The notes: generated from the letters alone by a model not told the origin. Numbered from the stretch's first letter, positions 10,656 through 22,470 are shown. The stretch is 64,000 bases of DNA from Hofstenia miamia (GCA_900660155.1 CABFPE010000280.1:200409-264408), one strand, 5' to 3'. Numbers and translations: made by a program.

Positions 10656-11046
10656 CACTTTTTTTATAACAATTTTAGAAGAACAATGAGGCTCAAAATG
10701 CCAAAAAATAAGAACAATTTAAGAACAGTAGTGAGGCTGAAAGTATTTAAAAAGTAGTTTTTTCTTTTTATTTTTTCAATGAATAGTAACAAAAGATACT
10801 TATTTACAGTTCCAAAAGTTTAAAAATACTAAACGTTAGAGAATCAAACAAAAAGGTTTTTCGTTGTATAAAGTAGTTATAGCGAAAAGAATCAGTGGCA
10901 TCTAAAATCCTCTAAATAATAAAGTAAATAGACAAAACTTGTTTTTGCCTTAGAAAAAATAAGAACAATTTAAGGCTCAAAGTGCCAAAAAAAATAAGAA
11001 CAGCTGAGCCTCTGCATAAATTTACTGGTTCTTATAAAAAAAAGTG
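10656..11046. mobile_element. Pogo-type MITE related to the 27.7-31 kb transposon
   Basis: A 391-bp element flanked by TA on both sides (10654-10655 and 11047-11048). The ends are CACTTTTTTTATAACAA and, reverse-complemented, CACTTTTTTTTATAAGAA. Inside both ends are repeats of the form GAGGCTCAAAATGCCAAAAA and AATAAGAACAATTTAAG. The full-length element at 27.7 kb has the same order of blocks: terminal CAC-G/T-T(7-8)ATAAGAA, then GAGGCTCAAA, GCCAAAAA or GGCAAAAA, then AAGAAACATTTAAGAAACA. The MITE uses AAGAACA where the autonomous copy uses AAGAAACA, so it belongs to a sister family. It has no coding capacity and was presumably moved by a pogo transposase of that group. Confidence 0.8.
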
Positions 11047-11088
11047 TATGTCTTTTGATTAACATTTTCCTAAATAGCATATGTTTAC

Positions 11089-11524
11089 TAAGGTGGATTG
11101 TTAAAAACCTGTTTTTGAATTTCGATTTGCCTCATGTGGTTTTGGGTAACTAGGGGTGAAAAAATTATGCATGCGAAATTTCATCGAAATTGGTTCAATA
11201 TTTACGAGCGAAAATGACTGACATTTTTGAGAAAATCCAAAAAAATACCCAAAATTGGGCTTTGATTAAATTAACTACTATAAAAGTAAAATAATTATGA
11301 ATGTTTTGTGTGATTTTTGTCTGATTGAGATAAGTATGGGAGCATACATAGAAGTTATCACGAGAAAATATTTGTTTTAAATGATCTAAATATCCTTTAA
11401 AACCTACATTCATATTTATATATTACCTTCATAATATGTAACTTAATCAAAGACCAATTTTCTTATTTTCCGATTTTTGTATTTTTTGCCAAATATTTGC
11501 CAAAGTTTTTAACGTCCCACCCTA
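11089..11524. mobile_element. Non-autonomous hAT-type element
   Basis: A 436-bp element. The left end TAAGGTGGATTGTTAAAAAC and the right end (reverse-complemented) TAGGGTGGGACGTTAAAAAC form terminal inverted repeats. The exact 8-bp direct repeat ATGTTTAC flanks it at 11081-11088 and 11525-11532. An 8-bp duplication with TAGGG-like ends is the mark of hAT transposition. The interior is AT-rich with no reading frame. Confidence 0.85.
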
Positions 11525-11532
11525 ATGTTTAC

Positions 11533-12865
11533 CCTGCTACGACCATGGGAACTAATCTAGATATCAATTTAAAAGTCCCTCGTGTTTCTTGTATTTCATA
11601 GTTTGGTAAATTTTTTCATTTGTTGGCGTTGTTGTGATGAACTAGTTTATTTTATCAAATAGTTCTACAAAAACATGTTTTATAGTCAGTTTTCGTTCTT
11701 TGACAATGTCATTGACATCTTTCATTAAGCTTCATTGAATAAAATCTATTCCAATCAGTGGCAACGTACCTCAGTCTTCCACTAAATGAAAGATTATTAT
11801 TACAAATAATTTGTAATATATCGATTTTTAGGCTGCTCTACAATTACTTTAAAGCAGATGCAGCTTTACGTGCTCCTACGCAGGTCAGGGTGTATGTTTG
11901 GTTTGCTTTTAGTTACAGGTGCATATATTGCTGAAAGGGTCTGAAGTTTACTACTATGCTGCTATATGTAGTTTCGTACAAATTTTTACAAATTCTTCGT
12001 AAGTGTTAGTGAAATTTTTATAATTTTTCTAAAGCACAAAAAATTATTCATTAAATCAGCTTTCTAGATTTTACCGCACTCGAAGTTTCCTGTGAATTAT
12101 TGCTCGAATTGTATTGATATATCAATATCAACACAGAGTTAGATTGCATCTTGTACCTACGATTATGTATCGACTAAAAAACGAAGATCGAATGCAAGTC
12201 GGACTGTTGCAGGCATAACAAAAATAATGAATGAGAATTTTAACATTTCTTGAGAAGCCCTTCGTAAATGCCTTGTTAATATTGCAGAGGATGAGTAACA
12301 ATTTTATATAATTCGATTTAAGAATAATTGAAATGAAATATAATCAATGAATAAAACTACAGTATAATTTTAAAATAATCATCATTAAATGTGGGAATTG
12401 AGAAATACTAAAAATAAATTAAAAAATTCACTTATGTAATTTGCAAATTTGTAGAAGATCTTCTTTCCATTGTAACACAATATCATAGGCTAGGGTTATC
12501 TGCTGTCAGAAATGTATTAGTCCCTATTGGATATTTTCCTAGTCCCATGAAATATTCTGGTTTAACGTCAATGCTTGTATTTTAGAAAAATTGCAAAAAA
12601 TTATTAGTACAATTCTGAAATCGTCACTCCCAGTTTCTTTATTTATACTTTCAGTCGAAGTGAACTTTTTAATTGTAACATATTATGTTTATAGTAAGTT
12701 AGAGTATATTAATTAATAATACGATCCATGACCTGAGCCGAATCACTTTAAAGGCTTTGGTCTGATTTAGGGTCACCCTGGACAAAAGTTAGTTTTTTAG
12801 TCTACTCTCAATTATATTAGCTTAGTTTTAGTCACTTCATTTACACATAATATTAGTATTGTAGC
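11533..12865. other. Intergenic, nothing recognised
   Basis: AT-rich sequence with no open frame of note, no structured repeat and no splice-supported exon that I could see. Confidence 0.5.
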
Positions 12866-12873
12866 ATATTCTT

Positions 12874-13013
12874 TAGTGCTGTGCGTTCTACGATGCTTTA
12901 ACCGGACCGGATTTCTTTTTACCTTAACCGGATCTTTAAAAATTAAAAAGAAAAATCTAATCTATTTATATCTTTCAAAATGAAATTGGCCTATTCCTAT
13001 TTGCTGACGTAAA

Positions 13014-13050
<37 letters not shown>

Positions 13051-13958
13051 ANNNNNNNNNNNNNNNNNNNNNNNNNNNNNNNNNNNNNNNNNNNNNNNNN
13101 NNNNNNNNNNNNNNNNNNNNNNNNNNNNNNNNNNNNNNNNNNNNNNNNNNNNNNNNNNNNNNNNNNNNNNNNNNNNNNNNNNNNNNNNNNNNNNNNNNNN
13201 NNNNNNNNNNNNNNNNNNNNNNNNNNNNNNNNNNNNNNNNNNNNNNNNNNNNNNNNNNNNNNNNNNNNNNNNNNNNNNNNNNNNNNNNNNNNNNNNNNNN
13301 NNNNNNNNNNNNNNNNNNNNNNNNNNNNNNNNNNNNNNNNNNNNNNNNNNNNNNNNNNNNNNNNNNNNNNNNNNNNNNNNNNNNNNNNNNNNNNNNNNNN
13401 NNNNNNNNNNNNNNNNNNNNNNNNNNNNNNNNNNNNNNNNNNNNNNNNNNNNNNNNNNNNNNNNNNNNNNNNNTATATATATATATATATATATATATAT
13501 CGTCTTCGTGATTTTAGAACTGAAAGTTTTATAAGGCAAACAATTAAAATGAACGAAAAGTCTATCGAAATTTAATGAAAGAAATGTATGTAGTTACTCA
13601 AAATGGAGTAGAATAAGAAATTTAGAACTTTATGAATGATTTTAACTTTTTGAAGTATAATCAAACAACAACAATGTGAATTCAAACATGTTAGAGTCGA
13701 TGCATCATTTTCTTTAAAATTTGATTAATTTTTTTCAAATAATGCTATTCCATAATTTGACTGGCAAAATGTAGATTAGGACTAGAATGACAAGTATGGA
13801 TCCTTGCAGCCTTTGAGACAATTTCTGTTGTTTTGTAGTGCTGCAATGATTGTAATTATAAATTTAGAAAATCAAAGATCGAATTTCTTAACCGGATTTT
13901 ATCTGATTAACCGGCCCCTGCAAATTAACCGGATTTAACCTGACTGGATCCAGCACTG
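12874..13958. mobile_element. hAT-type element containing an assembly gap
   Basis: The left end TAGTGCTG and the right end CAGCACTG are inverted. The 8-bp direct repeat ATATTCTT flanks the element at 12866-12873 and 13959-13966. Inside both ends are several copies of TTAACCGGAT or its close relatives (near 12899, 12926, 13890, 13910 and 13926), likely subterminal transposase-binding repeats. The centre is a 422-base N gap bounded by TA microsatellites, so the presence of a transposase cannot be judged. Confidence 0.8.
13052..13473. other. Assembly gap (422 N) in a TA repeat
   Basis: A run of N with (TA)n on both sides. Apparent open frames through it are meaningless. Confidence 0.95.
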
Positions 13959-13966
13959 ATATTCTT

Positions 13967-16485
13967 ATCAAATTTTTGTACATATATTTGTTGCTTTCCA
14001 TTCAGAAAACTTACTTTGTAAAAATTTGTCTGGGTTGGCTCTATTTACTATACTGTTAAAAGATTTACGCGGCCCATAAACTTTCTCCCAAATACTTTGA
14101 TATGCAATTTCAGTGGCAATTGAACTCTATGAATATCACATTTTTTTGATTACATACAGTTGATGACAATGTCAGTGTTTCGCCAGTTTATTCGCTTGTC
14201 AGTTTATATATCGATGCTATTCCCTAGATATACAATATCAGCGAACAATTATTTTGTAAAATATTTGTAGCGCCAATATATTTTGCAATGTCTGCATACT
14301 ATTTCCTGAATGTTTTTTTCCACCTGTTATTATAGATAATTAACTAATATTTCTATAAACGGTTTTTTGTTAACTCTTTTCTTTAGCCATTAACTAGGCT
14401 CAAAGAACTTGATGTTAAGTCATTATTTTTTCATCCATTTCATTGTAGAGGATTTTCAATAGCATTATTCTATTTTCTGTCAGAAAGCCTCATACGTTCG
14501 CTTAGTATATTATTGGTGGAGAAGAAAATGTGCTGAATATTAATGCCTTATCTCTTTTAATGTTTTCATAGGTAAAGGAAGGACTTTCACCTGCCTGCAT
14601 TAGACATATGTTTGATATTTCAGGTATTGGTCATAATCACATTCAATTTCTATAGGCCAATCGCCACTTTTGAAATGTATCAATATTTCATATGTGAGTT
14701 AATGCAAGTATTTGCCTATTAAACCATACTAAGCCCATCAACCGTTACAGTTATAATTCTCGACGTTTTCATTCAATTGATTTGATGTTAGGTACATGTA
14801 TACTTTGGTGACAAACCAACAAATTTTTGATCACGTTAGTATCAATTTCCGTCATTAAGAAATGACGTCATCAAATAGGTAGGTATCCAAAACATTTTAA
14901 TGCTTTTTATATCTTCATTCATCTGAATTTCTAAGTTTTCAGATATCTTAACTTTTTTAAATTTTTGAATTATAGATATTTAACAAAACGAAAAAAGTAA
15001 GAGGGCCGTGTTGCTTCGCTTTTTGCGAGTTTATATATATATATATATATACTTTTCCTGAATGTAATCTTAAGTAATTCGTACTGTGTAGGGGCTTCCC
15101 ACACGTAATCTAGGTGACTTTTTGTAACTTAATGTATTTTACAGGTTTCGAACATTTGAAAACAAAGGTAATGCATTATATTTTCAAAATTGAACTTTCT
15201 GAATTTTAACAGATGTTGGAGGGCATCATTGAATAAGACTAAAGGTCCTCGGAGAAACCTTGTCATTCCACATCCATGATTTTTTCGAGACAAGTTTATC
15301 TAATTGTTTGCAAACTTCTCATTGAGGTTATCTCCTTTTTTGATCATATACGACATGTGTTGCACTTTCTCTTGAAGTGTTATCAATTAACACTGAGCAT
15401 CGAGACAATTTGATCAGGTTAATTCATTAAAATGAATATATAATTTTTCACCATATTGGATTTAATTTTGTTCATATTTATTTTCATTTTAATTCAATTT
15501 TACACGTTTCAAATTTCATCTGCCTTAATGTGAAAAAACGCTTTTCTATTTACAGTTTGCTAACCTCATGTATAATACTAGGTTTTATTATGGTATATAC
15601 CATCCTTACTCTTCTTTGTTTTGAAGCTAAAACTACTTTACTATGTTGAGGCATTCTTCTATTTAGATCGACTCTTCCTACTGAACTTAGGTCGTTTGAT
15701 GTTATTTTTGTCAGAAAATAGCTAGTTCGCTATATATATTTTTTTATTGTAATATTGTCATTATATTTTGATTAGATGGTATCATTACTTGGAAAATGAT
15801 ATTTTGCGCATATAGGATAGTTTTCCTTTAAATTGATTGTAGATGGGTATATTTTCATTTATTTTTTAAGAAATTGGCAAGTTTTTTGAAATATTTTTAA
15901 TTATTTAATGTTAAAATATCTTTTTATATATCTATTAATGCATCAATCTCAAATTTTGAATTTTTGTCACATAAGGTCTTATTTCATTAGAGGACATTAA
16001 CGTATTCACTTCGCATACTTCATATCCAGTATTAGTTTAATGATGATTCTCACAATTGGGATGAATTTGTCTTAATTTCGAAGCATACATGCAATTACTG
16101 CCATTGTTTTATTTTCTAATTTTGCTAATGGCCAAAAAATCCCCATATTGCTTTGTGACAGTATAGTATGTAGAAATGTATTGTAAATATATATTGGGAA
16201 TGTTTAGTATATATGCATTTAGTTTTATTTTGTTTTTCATTGTCCTGATCAATTACCCTAAAGATGATAAATTAGGAAAATAGATTGGGCAAAATATTGG
16301 TAATTTTATGGGTGACCAGTAGAATACTTGAAATATTTCTAATTAAATTAATACATTTATTTTTCATTTAAATTTTTTGATGAAAAAATGGTGTTTTTTG
16401 TTTATTCACTAATTGTTATGGCTTCCATTATTTCTAATAACTTCCACAGATCGCTCTACATATCAATTTTTCTAACAAAGCCCCT
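13967..16485. other. Intergenic, nothing recognised
   Basis: About 2.5 kb of AT-rich DNA with stops in all frames. It holds a (TA)n run at 15031-15051. No gene, element end or conserved motif was found. Confidence 0.5.
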
Positions 16486-16640
16486 TAGTACTTAGTTCCA
16501 AAGTTGTAATAAAATCTTTATTAGTTTGCTCTTCAAAATGGGCCCACACATGCTCAATCGGAACTAAGTCCGAAAACTGAGTGTTCAAACCATAGTTTTA
16601 GGACTAGTAGGGAACTAAAGTTTCAATAAACACCACGAAA
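16486..16640 (-). mobile_element. Tc1-type transposase remnant
   Basis: On the minus strand, part of this segment translates to FSDLVPIEHVWAHFEEQTNK followed by DFITTLEL. This matches the third catalytic region of Tc1-family transposases (SPDLNPIEHVWDHLKR type), where the E of PIE or the equivalent aspartate closes the DDE/D triad. A stop lies upstream in the same frame, and no further transposase motifs or inverted ends were identified, so only a short decayed piece of the C-terminal half remains. Confidence 0.6.
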
Positions 16641-17597
16641 CAGATTAAAAGACTACACATAACAAATTTCGAATTTATTATCTTTTTAGAGTAATTGGTT
16701 AGAAAAACCAAATTGAAGTTTAATATATAGTTAAGATACCTAATATAAATTATAGAAATGCCACAACACATTTATACATCTTATGCTGCCACAATACTCA
16801 TTTACAATTTTTGGCCACTAGTGGATACTGCATTTAGTTTACGGATTGTCTTTTGCAAAAGAAAATTTTCAAACCTCATTCTAATGTGTCATTTCAAGGT
16901 GACTGGCTGTCTGATATGACATATACACCACGTTGTAAAATACCTACAGGGGTTGTAGCAGTGCGCAACATTAGCAGGCGATCCATTAGTGGCTTTATAC
17001 CTCATTTATATTTCATTGAAACCTCGTTTCTATTATTAGGGTGATTTTATCAATGCTTGCTATTGATACATTTCAACTAATTGCTGACATGAGACATGCA
17101 TTTGCAACGGATTTCTCTTGCATCATTGATCATTGGAATTGTCGTGCGTCACTCAAATCGATAACTACTGTGAAAATACGATTTTTTAAAAATTTTATGT
17201 GACTTTAATATTGTTATATTATAAAATTTTGACAAATTTATGAGCCATTCAACTAAATATTGTATACAATTGACTTTATTTGTTGATAATTTCAATTTTT
17301 CAAATACATACATGTTTATCATTTAAAAGTGATTAGCTCATGATTTTATTAGAAACAATTTTTTTGTTTCAAATATCAATGATTTGGATCAAAATATTTA
17401 ACAATTTGAAAAAAATATACCTCTTGACATTTATTGTGTCATATCTGCCTTTTTTAATACTGCTTTAATGTACAAAAAATACGACAAACGTACAATTTCT
17501 GTATCCTATGCCTTTTTGAGATATAATTTTATACATTGCCTAAAATCTTCGTTTGTCTGGGACTATGAATAAATGTTTGGACCATGATCATTGACAG
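16641..17597. other. Intergenic, nothing recognised
   Basis: AT-rich DNA. A plus-strand frame at 16853-17044 has no recognised domain. The sequence CAGGGTTGGCAAATACCC at 17595-17612 resembles a hAT end, but no partner end was found. Confidence 0.4.
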
Positions 17598-20484
17598 GGT
17601 TGGCAAATACCCTATTGGGTTTTTAGGTTTTTGATGTACAATAGTATATAGGCCTATAATATACACTATAGCTTACTAACTAACATCGAAAAGTTATAGA
17701 TTAGCCATATTGCGTTGTTTTGGGAATAAAAAATGAGTTACTATAATTTATATCTTTTAGTTTAGAATAATATTTAAGGCTCATTAAAAGCTAAGAGTAG
17801 CTATTACAAATGATGTATTAAAAATTATTAATTTGTTACCACTTTCAGGGCTTCTAAACTATTCAAAATGCATTTACTTTAAGGCTCGACAAAGCTAATT
17901 TCATTCATTTACAATAAACAGTTCTCAACACAAAGAAGCATTTGCTAAACATTGAAATAATTTAATGCATTTACTTTAAGGCTCGACAAAGCTAATTGCA
18001 TTCATTTGCAATAAACAGTTCTCAACACAAAGAAGCATTTGCTAAACATTGAAATAATTTAATGAGTTACATCGCTGAACCCACTTTCCTGCATATATTT
18101 ACTTTTAATAATAAACGTTTCAATCACATGCACTGTAAAAGGAGCAAAAATTATTATAAACAACACAACTTAAGAAATATTAGTAGTACTTTCACAAGAA
18201 TTCCCACATCATTTAGAGCAGGAGTCCTTACAGAAAACATTTCATGCAAATTGCCCACTTTTCCTTAATTTTTACTAAGTCTATACGCTGTTCACTTGTC
18301 ATCAAAAAGTCACCCAATTGTACATTAGGTTACTTTTTTGTGGTTAGACTTGCTTGAGCTATTAGCATGATTTGGAGCCAAATTGTTAACAAGCGTTTTG
18401 GCTATTTGTGCCTTCAAATTGATGTTAATGTAAATTATTGGTTAAAACAAGATTGAAAAATATCATAATGTATCCTGCAATTTGCTTTACGTATTTCAAT
18501 ATATGGGAGATAATCAAGAGCGAACAGGAAGATATGCTCAGTGATCATATAGTAATGAATTGAACGGCTTCTATCGGTATAGCGAACCTAATTAGGAACA
18601 AAAAGGTCTTTCGTCTTTTTCTAAAAATTGTTTTCAAGCAAATTGGCTGACACAGTCTTATGTAATCTTTATGCTACATTTAAGAAGTGACTTTTATCCT
18701 TATCTGTTGTTGTGATTTGTTGAGTGATCTGCACACATTCTTTAATTTATCTGCATTACGTCCTCACCATTTTTCTTTGATTCGCATTAAGACAGCAGTT
18801 GCTAATGCTAAAGTACTAAAACATGTTTCCACTCGCCCTTGCAGTTCATCGAGACGATGATCATTTGGGAAATAGTTAAGCATTTTTATAAGATATAAAA
18901 TTGTTGCTATGTTGAAGAAATCCGAACTTGACCATAAGCAGTACGTTTGTAGATTTTCTGTTGGAGCTATTTCTATCGTTTCTTACCTTATTTCAGTCAC
19001 CACTTCTACACAATTTACATTCGAATTATTTATTAATGTTNGGTTGGCAAATACCCTATTGGGTTTTTAGGTTTTTGATGTACAATAGTATATAGGCCTA
19101 TAATATACACTATAGCTTACTAACTAACATCGAAAAGTTATAGATTAGCCATATTGCGTTGTTCTGGGAATAAAAAATGAGTTACTATAATTTATATCTT
19201 TTAGTTTAGAATAATATTTAAGGCTCATTAAAAGCTAAGAGTAGCTATTACAAATGATGTATTAAAAATTATTAATTTGTTACCACTTTCAGGGCTTCTA
19301 AACTATTCAAAATGCATTTACTTTAAGGCTCGACAAAGCTAATTTCATTCATTTACAATAAACAGTTCTCAACACAAAGAAGCATTTGCTAAACATTGAA
19401 ATAATTTAATGCATTTACTTTAAGGCTCGACAAAGCTAATTGCATTCATTTGCAATAAACAGTTCTCAACACAAAGAAGCATTTGCTAAACATTGAAATA
19501 ATTTAATGAGTTACATCGCTGAACCCACTTTCCTGCATATATTTACTTTTAATAATAAACGTTTCAATCACATGCACTGTAAAAGGAGCAAAAATTATTA
19601 TAAACAACACAACTTAAGAAATATTAGTAGTACTTTCACAAGAATTCCCACATCATTTAGAGCAGGAGTCCTTACAGAAAACATTTCATGCAAATTGCCC
19701 ACTTTTCCTTAATTTTTACTAAGTCTATACGCTGTTCACTTGTCATCAAAAAGTCACCCAATTGTACATTAGGTTACTTTTTTGTGGTTAGACTTGCTTG
19801 AGCTATTAGCATGATTTGGAGCCAAATTGTTAACAAGCGTTTTGGCTATTTGTGCCTTCAAATTGATGTTAATGTAAATTATTGGTTAAAACAAGATTGA
19901 AAAATATCATAATGTATCCTGCAATTTGCTTTACGTATTTCAATATATGGGAGATAATCAAGAGCGAACAGGAAGATATGCTCAGTGATCATATAGTAAT
20001 GAATTGAACGGCTTCTATCGGTATAGCGAACCTAATTAGGAACAAAAAGGTCTTTCGTCTTTTTCTAAAAATTGTTTTCAAGCAAATTGGCTGACACAGT
20101 CTTATGTAATCTTTATGCTACATTTAAGAAGTGACTTTTATCCTTATCTGTTGTTGTGATTTGTTGAGTGATCTGCACACATTCTTTAATTTATCTGCAT
20201 TACGTCCTCACCATTTTTCTTTGATTCGCATTAAGACAGCAGTTGCTAATGCTAAAGTACTAAAACATGTTTCCACTCGCCCTTGCAGTTCATCGAGACG
20301 ATGATCATTTGGGAAATAGTTAAGCATTTTTATAAGATATAAAATTGTTGCTATGTTGAAGAAATCCGAACTTGACCATAAGCAGTACGTTTGTAGATTT
20401 TCTGTTGGAGCTATTTCTATCGTTTCTTACCTTATTTCAGTCACCACTTCTACACAATTTACATTCGAATTATTTATTAATGTT
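17598..20484. repeat. 1443-bp block present twice around a single N
   Basis: Positions 17598-19040 and 19042-20484 are collinear without indels (constant offset 1444). I found one base difference, T versus C near 17717/19161. They are separated by one N at 19041. Near identity plus the single-N join points to two alleles or overlapping contigs placed end to end rather than a real duplication. All features in this block, including a minus-strand gene, therefore appear twice. Confidence 0.9.
17868..18061. repeat. 97-bp tandem duplication
   Basis: Two adjacent copies of a 97-bp unit beginning AATGCATTTACTTTAAGG, differing at only a few bases. The pair is present in both copies of the larger block (again at 19312-19505), so it is a genuine local tandem duplication within the contig. 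Confidence 0.85.
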
Positions 20485-20546
20485 CTTGCATGGATTATTG
20501 ATATCATGAAGAAATGTTCAAACATAACGATTGAATAGTCATTCAT
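19564..20546 (-). CDS. Small spliced gene candidate, function unknown
   Basis: I do not recognise the product. On the minus strand, exon 1 runs from ATG 20546 to 20431 and ends at GTAAGAAACG. Exon 2 is 20370-20212, after a 60-base intron ending in GGTCAAG, and ends at GTGAGG. Phases match and give MNDYSIVMFEHFFMIS... then SDFFNIATILYLIKMLNYFP, NDHRLDELQGRVETCFSTLA and TAVLMRIKEK. Two alternative 3' ends are in phase: a terminal exon at 19918-19879 after CAAATTGCAG (about 104 residues in total), or exon 19738-19676 with donor GTAAGG, branch-like CTAAT and acceptor CTCCTTTTACAG leading to a short last exon ending at 19564 (about 116 residues). The sequence is helical and hydrophobic in its middle, with no clear signal peptide. 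Exon 2 and the 3' exons also appear in the other copy of the duplicated block (18926-18120). Evidence is splice signals plus phase only; earlier exons may exist. Confidence 0.35.
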
Positions 20547-22165
20547 TTAAATAACCCCTAGCAGAATTGGCTGCTATTCCTTTTAACTATTGAACAACCT
20601 CGGGCACGCTCAAATATGGAAAGTTTCAAAAAAAATTCTCTTTGAAATTTGCAATGACTTCTGTTTCTAGTTACTTGCAAAAAGTACTTTCTGAAATATA
20701 TTTATTTGGAATGTAAGAAGAAATTGTTATTGCGATCATACCAATCTTATATTAACAATTGCAAATTTATTCTTTGTCTTTTTGTTGAGCACTTAAACGT
20801 ACATCCTTTCTTGGTTACTTCACACCATGCTGACCGCCTTCCGTATGAACTTCTTTCTCTCCAGTCTTGTTTTGGTATTTAAAAGAAGTCGTGACTAATA
20901 TCTGACCCAACTCTCAGCAGTAGCGACAAGTGTACTAAAAAGTCGTTGCCTACTCAAAACACTCATTCAATTTGACGAGAGAGTGGTTGTGCATAACGCA
21001 GCGTAGAATTAGAGAAAAAGTTTTCATAGCTTGTAAAAAGTGAAAAATGTTATTATAAGTTAATTCCCCCACGTGCTTCAGCTAAGGAAATTCTGGATAA
21101 CTTTGCTGAAGCTTACGAAAGGTTAATTATTTTGTGGAAGAAATTAAACGACCAAAAGTGTTTATAGTTTACTATGTATGAACTGTGTCATGTAAACCTT
21201 GTGGCTAATAGTTTATTTTGGGGCAAATTCAGTGTTTTGCAATATTAAAAGGATTGGGTCGCTTTAGCTCACGTTTTGCTTATTTTTTGGTCACTAGGTC
21301 ACTGGGATTTTTTAAAGCCTCTGTTCGTTTAAACGATGCTTTATCTCTGTCATTTAGAGCAGCATGCATATTGAGCACATTAAAACTGTTATATAAAATT
21401 TGTTTGGTAAAAACTTCACAAAATTACTTAACCACCTTATGCCTTATCAGTTAAGAGCACAGTAGAATTTTCTAACTTGAGTGTTATTTTTATTCATAAA
21501 TTTGTGCATATTCCAGATATTATTTTTTCCTGTATTTTGCTGGATTTTTGTTGAAAATTTGGAAAATTGCCAAAAAGAAGTGTAGTTGATCAAAAAGAGT
21601 TTCTTGCACACTATTTATATAAGTTCCTGCATCAGTTAGGCGTCTTTTGCAGCAGAATTCGCACCCACGGTAATAAGTCAAATTGCTATTACCAGCGTTG
21701 TAAAAAAATAAACATCCTCAGTTCCGCTTTATTACCGTTTTTGCATGGTTCGTTGATGTGATCTTTAATTAATGCTTCTTGTCGTGGTATTTGTTTAAGC
21801 ACAAAGTGTATAACATTATTTTTTCCATTCAAGGACATTTTGAAATCTTTTCACTATAGTATTACTAATTATGACGTATAGTGTTTAATTTTTATTTGCA
21901 ATCAACAATTCACAGCTCCTTAATTTTTGTTTAAGGCTTTGCTTCAATGTCATTCTAAGTATTGAATTTAATTTAACTGCATGTACTTTTGAGGATGACA
22001 ATATGAGCTTAGCAAGGACCCGAACCCGCCCGATCAGAATATTCACTACTCGAGACTCAAATTTTGATTCTCAATACTCCTGTCTTAGATCATTAGATAG
22101 AGTAACAATAGCCATTACTTGGTCTTAGATCTTTTTGAAATAGAGTGGTGGATAGAATCCGTATC

Positions 22166-22217
<52 letters not shown>

Positions 22218-22240
22218 AAATTTGATACTCGATCGAAGTA
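20547..22240. other. Intergenic with possible minus-strand exons
   Basis: Two minus-strand segments look protein-like but are unidentified. One is 21385-21280, after a TTATATAACAG acceptor, with HAALNDRDKASFKRTEALK followed by a stop and then more open frame. The other is about 21715-21520, with YRGCEFCCKRRLTDAGTYI. They could be exons or decayed transposon pieces. A (TA)n run lies at 22171-22213. Confidence 0.25.
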
Positions 22241-22248
22241 GTGTCGGG

Positions 22249-22276
22249 CCACGGCCATCTTTAAAATTGGCCGTGG
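22249..22276. repeat. GC-rich perfect hairpin
   Basis: CCACGGCCA and TGGCCGTGG form a 9-bp perfect stem with a 10-base AT loop, within GTGTCGGGCC...GGTCGGGCT. It is sharply GC-rich against its surroundings. It may be an internal or terminal part of a DNA transposon. Confidence 0.7.
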
Positions 22277-22429
22277 TCGGGCTAATCAAAACAACGTGTT
22301 ATAATGATGGTAATTTAAAGGGCAAATTGCAACTTACATTTCATATTTATTTTTAAATAACTATTAAAAATTGCTAAAATAATTATTTTTTTAGAGGATA
22401 AATCATTATTATTTCAAAAATTGGATATT

Positions 22430-22470
22430 GGGGGGGGGGAATCCCCCACCCCAGGATCGACGCCCATGCT
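22430..22470 (-). repeat. Dispersed repeat end (GGGCGTCGATCC type)
   Basis: Read on the minus strand this is ATGGGCGTCGATCCTGGGG followed by GGGATTCCCCCC. A related copy on the plus strand lies at 56641-56672 (CTGGCGTAGATCCTTGGGG). The shared core is TGG-(G)-CGT-A/C-GATCC-T-GGGG. Both are probably ends of one repeat family; its class is unknown. Confidence 0.55.

Noticed and set aside
12997-13539. Open frame of 180 codons on the minus strand
   Set aside because: It runs through the N gap and TA repeats; there is no real sequence behind it.
18062-18268. Identical 68-codon plus-strand frames at 18062 and 19506
   Set aside because: They look like a repeated gene but result from the assembly duplication. 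The strand with splice signals is the minus strand.
22015-22040. Possible tRNA B-box on the minus strand (GGGTTCGGGTCC)
   Set aside because: No A-box or cloverleaf around it; an isolated match.
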